Assembly (NCBI GenBank): GCA_037576195.1
Contig: CM075101.1
Span: 13,702,001 to 13,766,000, forward strand
Direction: 5' to 3'
Source of the DNA: Phytoseiulus persimilis
Lineage: Eukaryota > Arthropoda > Arachnida > Mesostigmata > Phytoseiidae
Length of the DNA stretch: 64,000 bases
Shown here: positions 51,202-63,863 of the stretch, in pieces
Layout of the letters: each line of letters opens with the position of its first letter
Numbering within the stretch: the first letter of the stretch is position 1
The notes under the pieces: model-generated
Seen by the model: the letters and a program-made list of their open reading frames with translations, nothing else
What the model was told of the DNA's origin: nothing
Databases searched by the model: none
Position numbers and translations under genes: made by a program

Positions 51202-54200
51202 CGCCGAGATCCGACAACAGGCATGGATTCAAGGGAATCAAGTTCGTACCCCATGGGACACTCGCAAACTCCCAGCAAGTAACGTTCCAGGAAGCAGCAG
51301 GAAATATCCGCGGACAAATGAGAAGAAAACCTTGCGGGGCCCGTTGTCGGACCTATTAGTTCTTCCGAGTTCACGATCGTTCAGCGAACCTTCATTACGA
51401 ACCTTAAACAATGTGAGGCCGCTATTCATTCTTTCATTCAACGCGGCCACGTCGGACGTGTGAATGCGCTCGCCAACCTTAATGAGGTGTCAAGGCAAGA
51501 GAGTATTTGTTGAGATACTTCCTGGTTCTGTCTACAGTACGAGATTGTATTCAGTTGCCTCCTTCTCGGCTACAGCAGACAGCCTCGGGCCTCGTCTATT
51601 CGCGAAGAGGGTTCTGCTCACTCGAAGGGTGTTTGACCCGCCAGTCCGGAAATCAATCCAGGCTCCTCACAGGCTGCTTTGGCTCGGCCCACTTGGGATG
51701 TCTCCTCGACCGCCGCGTACTACGAAGCCACTACGAGCACAACCCCAGGAACCCTTAGTGTCCACATAAACATCGAGATGTTTACACGAAGCGAGAGACA
51801 AGAACCCTCGCTTCAAAAGATCCCGAAGAACAGTCTGGGTCTTCTGTCAGACCCCCTATCACGTGAGTCTCTCATCTCAAGCAGAAACCTTTGATGGAAG
51901 AAGGCGTGATCTCATTTGCTTTCTGCTGGGCTCGGATCCCCCTTCATTTCCCGAGAAGCCCTCATTCCCATTCTCCACATTCACATAATTTCAGCCCAAA
52001 ACGATGTGATCACAGGAATGATCTGCCCCGACTCCCGGCCCTAAACCCTGAACCTGGCGTGCGGATCACGCTCCGGGCGCCGCAGGTGATCGGATTGCGC
52101 GCCGCGGCTTAAGCGATTTCGCTGGAATCAATCAGAATGACAATGGTTCAGCCGTGGAATTGAATCGCCTGTCAGAGATGGAACGAGCGTTCCATTCCAA
52201 AGAGAGTCGTGAGGAGACGGATGACCTTGATCAGAAGTTGTTCCTGTCGAAATCGATTGTTTCTTGGACAGGATCGAGAATCGAGAGAGCGCAACTTCGG
52301 AGCGTCGAACTCGGACGGGTCCGGGATGTTCGGAACTCCTCCGGCACTCACCGGTTGCGGGGAAACGACGGGCATCCAATATCTCATTGAAGGGAGTTAT
52401 TCCTCGGAACCATGTTTAGCGCGTAGTTGCAGCAACACGTTCAGCGAAAGTTCCTCCGTGAGATGAGTGACCTTTTCTCGCCGCCTTCTCTTCGGAAGGG
52501 AGAGTTTCAAATTCCACGCGGTACTCATCGGAAAACACGCTACTTTTGGGGTCATCGAGTGAGGTCATGCAGGTCACGGCGATCTCGCTACAGAGCCACC
52601 TCATGTTTCCGATGTCGTGGAACAGTTTTTCTCAAAGGATTGTAGCGAGTGCGGGGATCGGCTATCAACCAATCGAACATCCAACGGGATCGTTAATTTT
52701 CGCCTGTGCAAACGGGGCCGATATTCTGATCAGGCATGGACGATTCGGGTCGAACAAGGCCCCCCGAACCTCGAGTTGAGGTTTTTGTCTGAGCGGCTGC
52801 TTCTGTGAGTCAGGAAACGAGCCAAAAAGCTTCCGGAATCCACCCTCTGTCACGCTGCCAGAATGCAAGGGCAAGAAGTCGGGGCGGCCCGACTCAAGTG
52901 GCTTAAAAGTTTTGAACCGATCGAAAATCCGTGGGAGATTTAGACGCCACCAGTGGAGGCGGGAACGACGAAGCAAGCGCAGACAACGGAGCATTTGAGC
53001 GGGTTTTGGGAACTCTTTTCTCCGCACATCCGGTTATCCAATCAGACTCTCGACAGAAATAGCATTAGGTAGAATGTTGGCGATTTAGCATCCAAGAAGC
53101 TCTGCACGGCTTTGGTTCTTATTTCTGGTTATTTGATTATTTTCTGAAGTACTCAGTCCCGTCGCGACCTTCATTAGATTCTGGTGTAACCAGCTTAGAC
53201 AAGTCGAGTGACGCATATTGAAAATTGCTCCGAAGAGATCTCGTTGAGCTTCTCGAGAAAGAGAACGTGAACGGAGGAGGTCCTCCGATTGATCGGGCCC
53301 CGTCAGCCTCGGTTGCCGACGATGCGTGCGATTCTCCGAAACCATCTTCTCAGCTCAAACGGATTTTCAGACGAACGCGTAATTTTCCCGAGGATGAAAA
53401 CACACTCCCCATGGGGAAGCGGGTCATGGATGGATCCAAGTTTCGTCCTCGTCGACTTTGATGAAAGACCCCATCACGGGAAGTCGCGTACAATCCTCCG
53501 TGGACTCACTTCAAAAGCCCCGGATGTCTCCTTTACTTGCTCCAATGGAGCGTACTTGCGTGGTTGTTGCTTTCGCATCATAAACATACTCACGGCATCC
53601 AGAAGATCCAAGGCTTCCGCGTATTGAAGAGAGAGCACTTGGCGTTGCCTTACCGGCCATGCACCCCTAGATGTGCTCCAGGCAGGATCTTTACTTGTAA
53701 CCCGTCCCACGCGTGTTCCACTTGCCACATTTTCCTTTCACTTTATTCGGCCGAGAATTCATTCTTCATACAGGGGCCCAAGTCCCGAGAGGAGCCACAG
53801 CGGGTGAAATCCCCGCACGCTGGAAGCCGCACGGGACAGGAGCGGAGATGAACGCTCGGGACCGCGCTGCTTCCGCCGATTAGCCCGAACGGCGGATCGA
53901 GCGAGCTCCCACTGCGGCCGGGTCCAGATAGAATTTTTCCGACGGAACGAACTCGAACGCTCGTCCGCCATGTCGTTGGGCAATTTCACAAATGGGCAAT
54001 GCGATCGGGGCGCGCGTTTGAGAAATGATTCGTTCACTGAGGACCGCTGCCAGATCGTCACCAACCGATGCCGTTCCGAAGCATCCTTCTAGGGACCATC
54101 GGTCTGCTCCGGGACTAAATCACGTAGGTCGTTCGTAGGCCGAACTATGGAAATTTGCTTGAAACGAGGTCAAAGGAAATGGTTGTGTTCGAATCGCACT

Positions 54201-54623
54201 GAAATTCGGATCGCATTAGGGCCATCTCCAGAAAGCCGTGTCTCGCGGAGAGTCTCCCTCCGTTTCCCCGATTCGGAACAAGTCGAAGAAGTGGGTCATC
54301 ATCCGGATACTTTTATCCGGCGGTCTTGACTTCGTCCTCCCGAGCTCAGGGATTTTCGGCACTCGGGAGAATCAGGACAACTCGGCACGGAAACTACGTT
54401 TGGCCTTCGCTTCCTACCAGTTTCCTGCGCCAGGCCCTTGTAGGTAACGCCGCTCGTGGAACCATCGACGAAAGTCGTTCCACTCAATAGAATAACGGGA
54501 AACGTGGCCCGCATGCGGCGATATTCCGCCGGTCCATTTCGACAGTCTCTGCCGATCCGGTTGGCGGCGACGGTCAGCGCCGCTCCGGGAAAAATCGCCA
54601 ACCGGCAACAAATGATGAGGTAG

Positions 54624-54640
54624 CCCCCCCCCCCCCCCCC
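54624..54640. repeat. Poly-C homopolymer, 17 bases
   Basis: Seventeen consecutive C followed by AAAA. Confidence 0.95.
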
Positions 54641-56452
54641 AAAAGATGATCGAGAAGATGAGACCGCCAGCGCCGTCGTCCTGTGCACGGATTCCTTCAT
54701 CCGCGAATGATGCCTTATATTCCAGTGTATTAGCTTCGTACTCCATCGATGTGGAATACTTTTGCACAAAGGAGAGCTACCAATTGTTTGTTCGGCGGTT
54801 GTTGTTGCTGTTCTTGGCGATGACGTCATCCTCGCAAGCAGGAGGGAAGAGGTGTTAGCAACGCATCGAGCTCGCTCAATAACGGCAAGGGACACGGAAA
54901 ATGAACGGAAGGAGAGGTGCCGACTTCACCGTGATCGCCGTCACCACTACTACGACCGCCGTCACCGCGAACACCACCACCACCAAAGTGACTCACATTA
55001 TTGCGACTACTGCGAGCGAACTCTCGGTTCCCATAGGAGGCAATAACAATAACAGCGGTGGCACGCCGACCAGTCGTGTACCAGCTGTTTGGCAAACATG
55101 CGATGCTCCACGAATATTCCACAACAGCATTTCGAGCTTACATACGAGCCATTTCCCGGACAGTTTCGCCAGCTCGTCATACAAAGAAATTTCTCTGAGC
55201 GTCCCCCTGCTTAGCCCAGAGAAATCGAATCAGGTTCGTTCGATGTGAGTTCTGCTAATTGCTTCAGAGAAGTTTTTCCTCACGGGTGTCAGGAAGAGAA
55301 AGACCTGAATGGGAGAGCCGTCCGAATAGGAGCTGGCCGGGGCTTCGTTGTTAGTTTACATTCCCGCCTGATGTTCCCGGGAATGGCAAAGAAAACGCGA
55401 AACTAACCGTTCTCTGTGACATGTGTCGTCCGCTTTCCGGAAGGAAGGAATGGCCACGCAAAGTTCCTCGAAGAGGGTCGCCGTGGTTTTTGCGTTATTC
55501 TCGGCTCCTGGGTTTGAGGTCAACCATGATCCTTCCGAAGAGTGATGTCACTGGTGGCGGTGAAGCTGATACAGTGTTCCGAAAAGTTGAATATTTTTCC
55601 AACTCAGTTTCGGGAGGAGCATGCAGAATTCACCTCCGACGATCGTATGATCTTCCGACATGAGGTCATGAATTTCCTCTCTCCAATTGTTTGTTACTCC
55701 CACGAGAGGCCTCGCTCGATTCCAGATCGACATCGAAATTAGGATCTGCGAATCCGTCGCCGACCGCCTCCCTCGATCCGCCCGACAGTGAGTTTCACGG
55801 ACTGACGTTCAACCACTCCTTTCGTTGACCATGACGTCAAGGAACGACTGGCTAAGCGGGATGGTAATCAGTCTCGCTGAGAGCTTCCCCAATATCTGCC
55901 CCCTAAGAAGCCCGTGCCTGCAGCTCCGGGATACAATTCTGGGAATGCGCAGGGATCCATCGCTCGCTCGCCAATGAGACCCAATAACCCTTGAGATAAG
56001 CTCGACGCACGCGTGCACGAGCTTGCATCACTTTCGGGAGCCGAGTGGGCAGGTAACAGTCAGATTGGTGGAGAGAAAGCTACGAGTGTCCGCGGAATAG
56101 CGGAGGACGGCTTCCGCCGTAAATCATAGTTTATTTTCGTCGCATAACTGTCGCCTGGACCCGCGTCCATGGAACACAAGTGATCTGCGAACGCGACGGA
56201 GCTATGTCCGAGCTGCAGTCACCAGCTCGATCTTTCGCTTGGAAAGATGTTCCTACATCGTATCAGCCGTGGCGTTCCCAGGGAGGGGGGGGGCAAGGGG
56301 GCCATGCCTCCCCCAAACTCTTCGATAATATTGGGAACGATGGATTAAATACAACTTCGATGGACGAAATTGGTCCGCAAAGATTCTGTGCTATCAGGGA
56401 AATCTTCGCAGGTTTGAAAACTATGTCGATTCCGTCATGAAGAACTCGCGAC

Positions 56453-56474
56453 GATGATGATCATCATCATCATC
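56453..56474. repeat. (GAT)n/(ATC)n self-complementary microsatellite
   Basis: GATGATGA is followed directly by TCATCATC, forming a perfect 16-base palindrome (56453-56468) that runs on into further ATC units. Confidence 0.85.
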
Positions 56475-56788
56475 ACATCCTTGTGCTTCGCGGCACAGTC
56501 GAGTAGCACATATCACTCGCTCTGCCGCTGCCCGTCTGCAGCTCGCTGGATACTGGTCGGTATGGGGATCGAGGTGGCACGTAAGCGCACGGAACCACCA
56601 GTTCAACTACCGAACTTGACCTCGATTTTTTTTCATCGGGATTGCTTCTGAAGCTGTAGTAGAAGAAATTCATAGCGGGTTCCTGGTACATCAGCCTAGA
56701 GCACTAAAATGCCTGTGAGGAAGGAGACCATAGCGGACATGCGGCTCCCTCCAAGAAATTCGGAAGGATGGTAGAAGGTAGAGGTGGC

Positions 56789-57232
56789 TCACTCGGTTTG
56801 CTCGGAAGCGACGCGCCTTTGAGAGAAAAAGTCATAGACGACGTCTTCCGGCGACAAAAATACGTTGAGCAGATTCGGTGCTGACCTTCGCGACTCATTG
56901 ATTTTTTGAGTTTCCCCTTCGAATTCCTTGATTCCTTGAGAGAACCTCTTGAAGCAGGAGATCGTGAAATTCTCAGCAAATAGCGTTTCCGGAGTACGGA
57001 CACTTCCCGCTAAAACTTCCTCTGGTCTTCGCTGAGCTTCCCATATGCATTCGAATATCATCACAACGAGCCCCTTGGGACCGGTGGGATTTGTTCCTTT
57101 CAACGAAATTTCCTTACGACGAGGATCTTCTCGAATTCTCGTTGGGAGTGGTCGGTCAGACAAGGACTCCTTCCCGGATTCATCGAAAATTTTCTGCGAC
57201 CGAATTTCACTGTGTTTGAGTTGAAGAGTCAT
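56789..57232 (-). CDS. Unassigned 147-codon open frame
   Basis: A minus-strand frame with a balanced, protein-like composition. It is charged at the N-terminus, has a hydrophobic strand-like segment near the middle (GLVVMIFECIW), and has an acidic end. No domain was recognised. No splice sites, promoter or homologue within the window support it. The length is within reach of chance. Confidence 0.2.
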   Translation of the reverse strand: MTLQLKHSEIRSQKIFDESGKESLSDRPLPTRIREDPRRKEISLKGTNPTGPKGLVVMIFECIWEAQRRPEEVLAGSVRTPETLFAENFTISCFKRFSQGIKEFEGETQKINESRRSAPNLLNVFLSPEDVVYDFFSQRRVASEQTE

Positions 57233-60219
57233 AACTCATAACCCCACCATTGGAGTCGAATAGGAGATCTAGAACTTGAAGATCGATCGAATCTCTGTGA
57301 CGCTTACTAGGGCCTGAATGTTGTTGAACCTCATTTCCCCGGTTGGATCTCTGAGGAAGTATGACTTCCAGTTGAATGAGTTTTTCATCGAAACCGATGA
57401 ACTTCCTATACTAGAGTTCTCAAGGGTGTTCCCGCGGAGGGGGAAGATGATTCATTTGTGCATGGCACTCTTCCCTTGAGGAGGATAAAAATTCCTCGAG
57501 CGAAACCGGAAAACAGGGGTGTGTCATACATAGCGATCGACGAAATACTGCAGTCCCACAGTTGGCGAAATGTGCCGGTGATGTATGTAGAAAGCTCGTG
57601 TCACACAGTGGGCAAGAGGACACGCATCTCCACGGGCTCATTTGCAGTTCAAGAACAGCCGAAAGGAAAACAAACTTGTCCGCGGTCATGTCCAGCCAGA
57701 AATAATGGCTATATTTTATGCCTCCTGATGCAGATCGTTCGATTCCTCAAACAGCTCGAACCTCGCACATTGCCATAGGAGTCCGGTATGGAAAGCTGGA
57801 AACGATGGCTGATCCTCGAAGCTCGCGCCGATTCCGGCGTATCAACTCGCACTCCTCTGCGCTCTCAAAGGGAAACGATGATTCGCACGAGAATCTGAAT
57901 GATCAGCCTCATTTCCCGAGCAATTGTGACGCGTGAGCCCAGTCGAGCAGGACGCAATTGGTGCTTAAGCTACTTCGATATCCGTCGGAATCATTATTTT
58001 TCAGCAATGAGGCACAGTCCGGCTACAGCTCACAATCAAGCATTGACTCGAATTCGAGAAGGGGAATGCGTCGGAGCAGAGTCGGGCGTGTATATGAGTA
58101 TGGCCTGTTGGGGGTCTCGGGGCTCGTGTGCGAGTTCCGGTCTTCCAAAAAAACAGCACGATGCGTATTTGAGGCGTCAAACATAACCTTTTCACTTGTG
58201 GATGCTCAATGCTCGAACTTGCGGCCTCCCTCCAGTATATAGAAGCCGGAGATTAATCATCTTGAGGTTCCTTTCCTAACCGTTGTGTGTCGCATAGTCC
58301 GTTGCGAGCGACAATGTTGAAAGAGATGGACCACGACAGGTCCCCTGCGGCATAGGCTGCAACCTCCCGTGATTCGAATCCAGGTCAGTCGAGTCCGATT
58401 GAATTTGGAGGGAGCACGCGGGAAGCTTACGAAATTCGTAACCCCCTTCTATTCTATGCCAAGGGGTGGACACATCCTGAAACTGAAGTCTCTCGAACAG
58501 ACTCGAGGGAATTTACGGCTTTGGTACGTTGTTACCGGCGATGCGTCCGGAACCAACTAAACATGTGCAGGTATATCCGGCGATCTCGCTGAAGCAACGT
58601 GTTGGACCCCTCGATAGCCTCCTTTCCCGGCGTATTCAGGAACTTTTAAAAGCTATAGTTTGTGGGTGGTTTGCCCGGCTTCCGGGAAAAGCCCGCTGTT
58701 TCGCAAAAAAGTGAAGAGGAAATGGCGACACGCGCTCGATAGGCAGAGGCGCCAACGAATCTTGGAATGTTCGAGCGGCTGTATCATGGAAGAATAATCA
58801 TCTATTCGGATGAGGTTTCGGAAAAGCATTCTCGCCTCATGGGACCGATGACTGATGCGAAAAAATTTCCCTTACACTGAACGTGATCTCCTGAGGGTAA
58901 CTCCGAGAAGGAATGTACGCGATGCGATTTGCAGGGAAGACAAAGCTCGCTGCAGCCCGTGGCGAGTCGAGGAACGGCCGATGGGTCGGGGGCAGGAAGC
59001 TTTCGGGGACGAAGAAAAAGGGAGGGTTTAAGGTCATGTACTCACCCGGAGATCGAGCAGATGGAAAGCTGCAGCCCAAGAATTCGAGGAGCGCTAGTCG
59101 ATACCGAATGTTAGGGAAACAAGATATCTCTCAGGCTTACGATTATCGTTAGATTCAGATTCGGAGGAGATGTTCGATGAGACACCATTGTCTTCAATGA
59201 GCTCGTCGCTGTTTCGATAAGGAGCGATCGGCCGTCATCTGCAACATTAAAAGCCCTAACGGTGCCGCTCGCAACAGAGGAACGAGTTCCTTGCAGCTGT
59301 CAAGCGACCCGCTGGAGGACAGCGGGGAGATGTCACCGTCGTTTCGGGCCACGACGTAGCCGAGGAAGCCTCGTGCTATCTGACAGCCTTGTTTTGTGGC
59401 ACACCGAACCCACGATTGCAAGCGACATTCGGATAGAGCTTGCGAAGCTGCAGTCATCAATGTCATGTGATTGGGCGGACAAAGCCGACACAGATCCACT
59501 GAAGAAAGTCAACCTGTGCCGTCCGAGGCGGCGGGACCCAGGGCCCACGAGTATTCCTATTGGCGACGAGACCACTCGAGACACACTCGAACTTTCTGTT
59601 GAACGTTCACTATTGGAGCGCTCATTACCCCTCACCGATAAGCCCAGTCATCGTCTCGGCTGTGTGAGCGAACGCAAACAGGGGTGCCATTCGCAGCTTG
59701 TGCAAGCCAGGCAGAAGAGTCTCAAAGGCGCAGTAGACCAAGGCAGCACAGCGAATCCTTCTTTTTGCTTAGGCGTCATTGCTATGGCAGAGTTTGTAAA
59801 CTTGCAACCGACTTGCGGATTGTGGAGATCTCAATATAGCGGAGGCGAAAGTTTGCAAAGTGCAGCTTCAGACCGAGCATTGCTCTCTGGAGTTTACTCG
59901 AATGGGATTTATACAGATTCCATCTGAGAACTGTTCCCGGCCCGATTCGCTCCACGTGGGTGTGCTCTCGAAAGCGGCGTTGAAGTCGACGTCAGTTCTA
60001 CGACGTGTTACATTGACCTACATTTGTAAATGCGCTCCACATTTTTGAACTACCATCCCGTTACCGGAGTTCGGATGGACTCCGTTCCCATCGGGGCGCT
60101 CACAGGCTTGCACCCATCGTTGAACTAATCATTCAGGCTGGAGCATACAGATCTGTTATTGAGAACACTGTAGTTTCCGTTGGCGGTGTTGCAAGAGAAC
60201 AGTGTTGTTGAACGATTAA
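57233..60219. other. Region without a supported gene
   Basis: No recognisable exon series. A 221-codon + frame (59262-59927) lies here, with long minus-strand frames opposite (59635-59333, 59499-59194). None shows a known domain. Confidence 0.45.
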
Positions 60220-60225
60220 TTTATT
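60220..60225 (-). terminator. Poly-A signal AATAAA of the SLC13 gene
   Basis: AATAAA on the minus strand, 85 bases after the stop codon of the transporter at 60310. This is a normal distance for a short 3' UTR. Confidence 0.5.
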
Positions 60226-60309
60226 TCCACTATATATGAAGGACAAACTGTTTCCGGGGGCTCAGTTTCGCAGATGAGTGACGGCTGCTTCCTCCGATAG
60301 CTCATATTA

Positions 60310-63300
60310 TCAGGCTGTGACTCTTGCGGCCCAGGAAGGGAAGTCGCTCAGATCGAAGATCCAGTCACCCAGAGTGTAAACGGCAACAAGTTCGACGCAT
60401 ACACAGACCAAGTTCATGGCGAGCCCGCGTCGGAACTGGAGGAGTAGGAAATAATTCGATCAGACGGGATCGTTGGGGCGCTGCATCGAATATCGGAAAC
60501 GGCCACGCGTTCGCACGCACCATGTATGTAATCGGCATGTTGGAATGCTCGTAGACCATGGCGTTGGGCGGTGTAGCCACGGGCAGCATAAATGCAAATG
60601 ACGAAGCAACTGTGATGGGCATCATCAGCTTCAAGGGATGGATTCGGAGAGCCGTGGCCTGTATGGTATTCACGGGAATGAGGAAGACCTCATGAAAGGC
60701 CGAGCCCGCAAATGCCCTCATGGTTGAATGGAGTATGTATCAGGGTGAACGACCCGTAATAGCATGCGACGCAATGCTAAGAGCCGCTTGGAGTATTATA
60801 CGATCCGTCCTAATTTAGAACTCACCAGGTACGCGGCCACTGGCAGAAGGACGCTGGCCGTTGCAGTGTTGGAGCAGATTTCCGTTATGAAGGCGGTTCC
60901 AACGGTCAATATAGCCACAAGTAGAAAAGGATGCACGCCGCTCAATTGAGCTATACGTTCGCCAATCAACCGAGAAAGGCCAGACTTCTGAAGATGTTTT
61001 CTCATTAGCTCATCAATAACCGGATACCGAGGCTCATCATTTTTCTGCTGCTCTTCGATACGTACGTCGGTTGCGAAAGCGACGGAAAAAGTACCGCCCA
61101 TGAGGATCAGAACTCCCCAGGGCACATGACTTTGCGCGTACTTCCATTCAATCAACGCTGGTCCCCCGAAATCGTTGAACGGGTCAGCGGGTATGAAAAA
61201 CATGAGGATAACGATCCCTATCGCTGGAGTGGCGTCCTTAACCATACTGCAATGGGGGACGAGAGAAATGTCTGATGTTGTATGAGAGGCCGCTGGTATG
61301 AGTTCCGACATAGCGCGAGTGAGTCGAGATTCCTTCGACGAACCTTCCGTGAGGCAGGAAATCAGACCATCCCGTCATGAATTGAGGATCTCGGAAGAGC
61401 CAGAGAGCGATGAGAATGGTGAATAACGTCAGTACAGCGCCCTCGTGAAAGCTCATCGGTCCTAAATCCCGGTGTTTTTGATGTATAGTTTGCCGAATCG
61501 ATAGCTCACTCTCCTCATCCATTGGTTTCTTGAATCTGCCGCAAGAGAGTTGAATTCAGAGCCGATCTTGCTTCCAGGAGAGAAAATCCATGAGGTGGAA
61601 ACTCAGTTCCCCTGCAGGGCGTTCGCTCGTCTTTCTTAACAAGCTTATCACGAACCACTCAAGCTAAGAGTACTTTGCTTTCGGCGCACATGCAGATACT
61701 CGTCGGCCTTCGTCAGGTATCGGTAGTTGTACGTACATGCACTTTACCTTCTGGGTATGCAGACAATGTACAAATATAACCAGGCGAAAATAACGCACGA
61801 AATCATCACAGGAACGTTGTACATCATGTACGTGGCAAAGCCGAGCACCTCCGCCTGCGGGAACTTCCTGTGGAATGTATGCGTGATCCAATGGATATAG
61901 CGCTTGTACACGGCTTTTTCGGTCGTTTTGAGTTGCGATTTCTCCTCAGAGCTGGAACTTACTCCTCCATGATTCCGTAGAGTATCAGGTTGGGAGCCGA
62001 GCCGATCAGGGTGCCCGTACCCCCTAGGTTGGCCGCGTAGGCGACTCCGAGGAGCAACCCGTGATGCAGTTGACGACGATTCTTCTCCCTGATATTTGAT
62101 CATTGAATCAAAACACGGGGAATCCGGCTGAACTAACGGCGAACGATGAGAAACATCCTCCAAACAAACTTCGAGATTGTCAAACAACGGTCTCTCGTCA
62201 AGCGACAGGAAGTGCGAAATAAGGACCGACGGGCTCGAAAATGTTTACAATGAGTGTCTGCATAATAATTGCTCAGTCGCACAGCAGCGGGTCTGACCCG
62301 ATTCCTGTCACTGTTCCATTTGCATATAGAGCTCGCCAATTGCAGGAACTTGTGATAGACCTAAATCCTCGGTGAATTGAGCTATTCATCCAAACTAAAT
62401 TAACACAAAACTAATCTCACCAAATGGAACTGGGTCTGCTCAGCCCAAATTTTATCGAAGTGTCGTCTCTCTTCGTCGTGAGGGCAGCGCGCGGAGTTCC
62501 TGCAACAATTTGGAATTCTTTTGTCGAAACTTGGGGGTTCCAAGCTATTGGGAGACTTTCCGAGCTCATTTGTTGGAAGTGAACGAAATTTAGGCGCTGC
62601 CATTGACCACGCGAGAGTGGACGGTCGCGAAACGTCGAAGACGAACGCCCATGGTCAAGGACGGTGACGAGAGTTCAGAATCCGACAGAAACCCAAGGCA
62701 CCTCGATTACTTCAGCTTGGCAGCTAGATAATACGGCAGTGACAAGAGACGTCTTTTAGGCCTACCCAGTGGGGTAATCCGGCTCTTTGAGAGTGCGCTT
62801 GTTGGAGCAACGGCCTAGTCCCCCTTAGCACGCTTTCAAAGTTTCGGATCAAGCTGTCGTACACTAACTAGGCAAATTAGATGCGTTCCATTCGTGACTC
62901 CGGAGACAGAGAGATTACGCGGAATTAGGGAATGCTGCGGAGTCATTTGGCGGAACATGCGAAAGAGGGTCTGGACAACAGCCAGCCTTGGTAGAATCGC
63001 TGATGACAATGAGGAGAACGGTCACGGATCCAGAGCGCGTACCATATTCAGCGTCGTCCAGCTTGTTGCAGATTTCCTCCACGACCGATTCAACAATCGG
63101 CAGCAGCATGAGAGTCGTGGCCATATTAGACAGCCACATTGAGATGAACATCGACGTGGTCATGAAGCCTAGCAGCAGCCTGGAACGTTTTGTTGTGTCT
63201 TTGAGCTCAGATTCCTCGAACGTGGGGACTTGCGCTGAGGAGCCCTTCTTCCTTGGGGCGATCACCACCTTCCCTGAGTCTTCGGCCATAGCGCGACTCG

Positions 63301-63863
63301 CACTTTTCCGTCAGATCGCGCCGACCGTGAACCCACCCTGGTCTACTTGACGCTCCATCGAGTGAAAAGCGGACGGTTCATCCGCCCGCTGATTGGATTT
63401 GGACGGCCAGCTACAAAGCGGGCTCAAACCTTCATCCGAGGCCGCTGCCTAACGAACATAACTCCATGAAGCGATGGGAGCAAGCTCAGCGGAATAATTT
63501 GATTCGTTCCCGGGACAATCGCGGACAAAATCAGAAGCTTAGGCAGGCGTGACATGTATGCAAAGTCAGGTAACTCTGGTCAATCCGTTCCTGACGGAAA
63601 TGTAGCGCGAACCCATGACGCAAAGTGGACTCTACTGCGCGGGCTCACATACCATAGCGTTTCGAAGTGCCGAACCCATGATATTTCGGGATCGGGAAGC
63701 TAGCGTTTTCGAGACCAGCCCCGAACAACTGAAAGAAACTCACTAACCAACGCATTTGTGCTCCGACGATGATTAGAATCTTCAGGGCGATACGGTTGTG
63801 CAGATTGCATTTTTCAACTGCGGCGGCCATGATCATCCCCGCGAGATAGAGCATTATTGTATC
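60310..63863 (-). CDS. SLC13/INDY-type sodium-carboxylate symporter, 5' end beyond the window
   Basis: Ten exons on the minus strand: 63863-63748, 63179-63043, 62499-62421, 62088-61963, 61867-61748, 61535-61344, 61246-61066, 60987-60826, 60658-60521 and 60435-60310. They encode 458 residues and all phases agree. The N-terminal exons, roughly a fifth to a quarter of a usual family member, lie beyond 64000. Family landmarks, in order: [36 protein letters not shown] (first SNT-type sodium motif, here SNM), [76 protein letters not shown] (second SNT motif), [12 protein letters not shown] and a last helix ending [17 protein letters not shown]13 carriers move di- and tricarboxylates such as succinate or citrate into cells with sodium; that is known of the family, and the substrate here is not determined. 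The small exon 62499-62421 was found because its phase and 79-base length bridge the flanking exons; it encodes a variable loop and is the least certain exon. Confidence 0.93.
60988..61065 (-). other. 78-base in-frame intron (or retained exon segment) in the SLC13 gene
   Basis: The segment starts with GTACGT and ends with CATCTTCAG, so it fits a small intron. It is 26 codons long, in frame and stop-free, so the transcript stays open whether or not it is removed. Splicing joins FSVAFATD directly to KSGLSRLIG, which restores the usual family spacing. Retention would insert a charged 26-residue loop. Other introns here are 85-212 bases at this end of the gene. Confidence 0.8.

Larger units (their letters stand above)
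38161..56788. other. Long region without a supported gene
   Basis: I find no exon series with a recognisable domain in 18.6 kb. It contains a diverged 50-bp direct repeat (50724-50773 and 51152-51201), a 17-base C run, a (GAT)n/(ATC)n palindrome and CAC-rich sequence near 54940-54990. It also contains protein-like but unassigned frames, including minus 42488-42132 plus 42062-41637 (same frame, one stop between), + 45232-45720 (one stop) and minus 49263-48859. Any of these could be decayed or lineage-specific exons, or chance. Confidence 0.4.

Noticed and set aside
58365..58390. B-box-like GATTCGAATCCAGG
   Set aside because: No matching A box or cloverleaf around it. The word is favoured by the TTCGAA/TCGA-rich composition.
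59262..59927. 221-codon + strand open frame near the SLC13 3' end
   Set aside because: The opposite strand is also open in two frames, with no motif or homologue in the window. Not part of the transporter, which ends at 60310.
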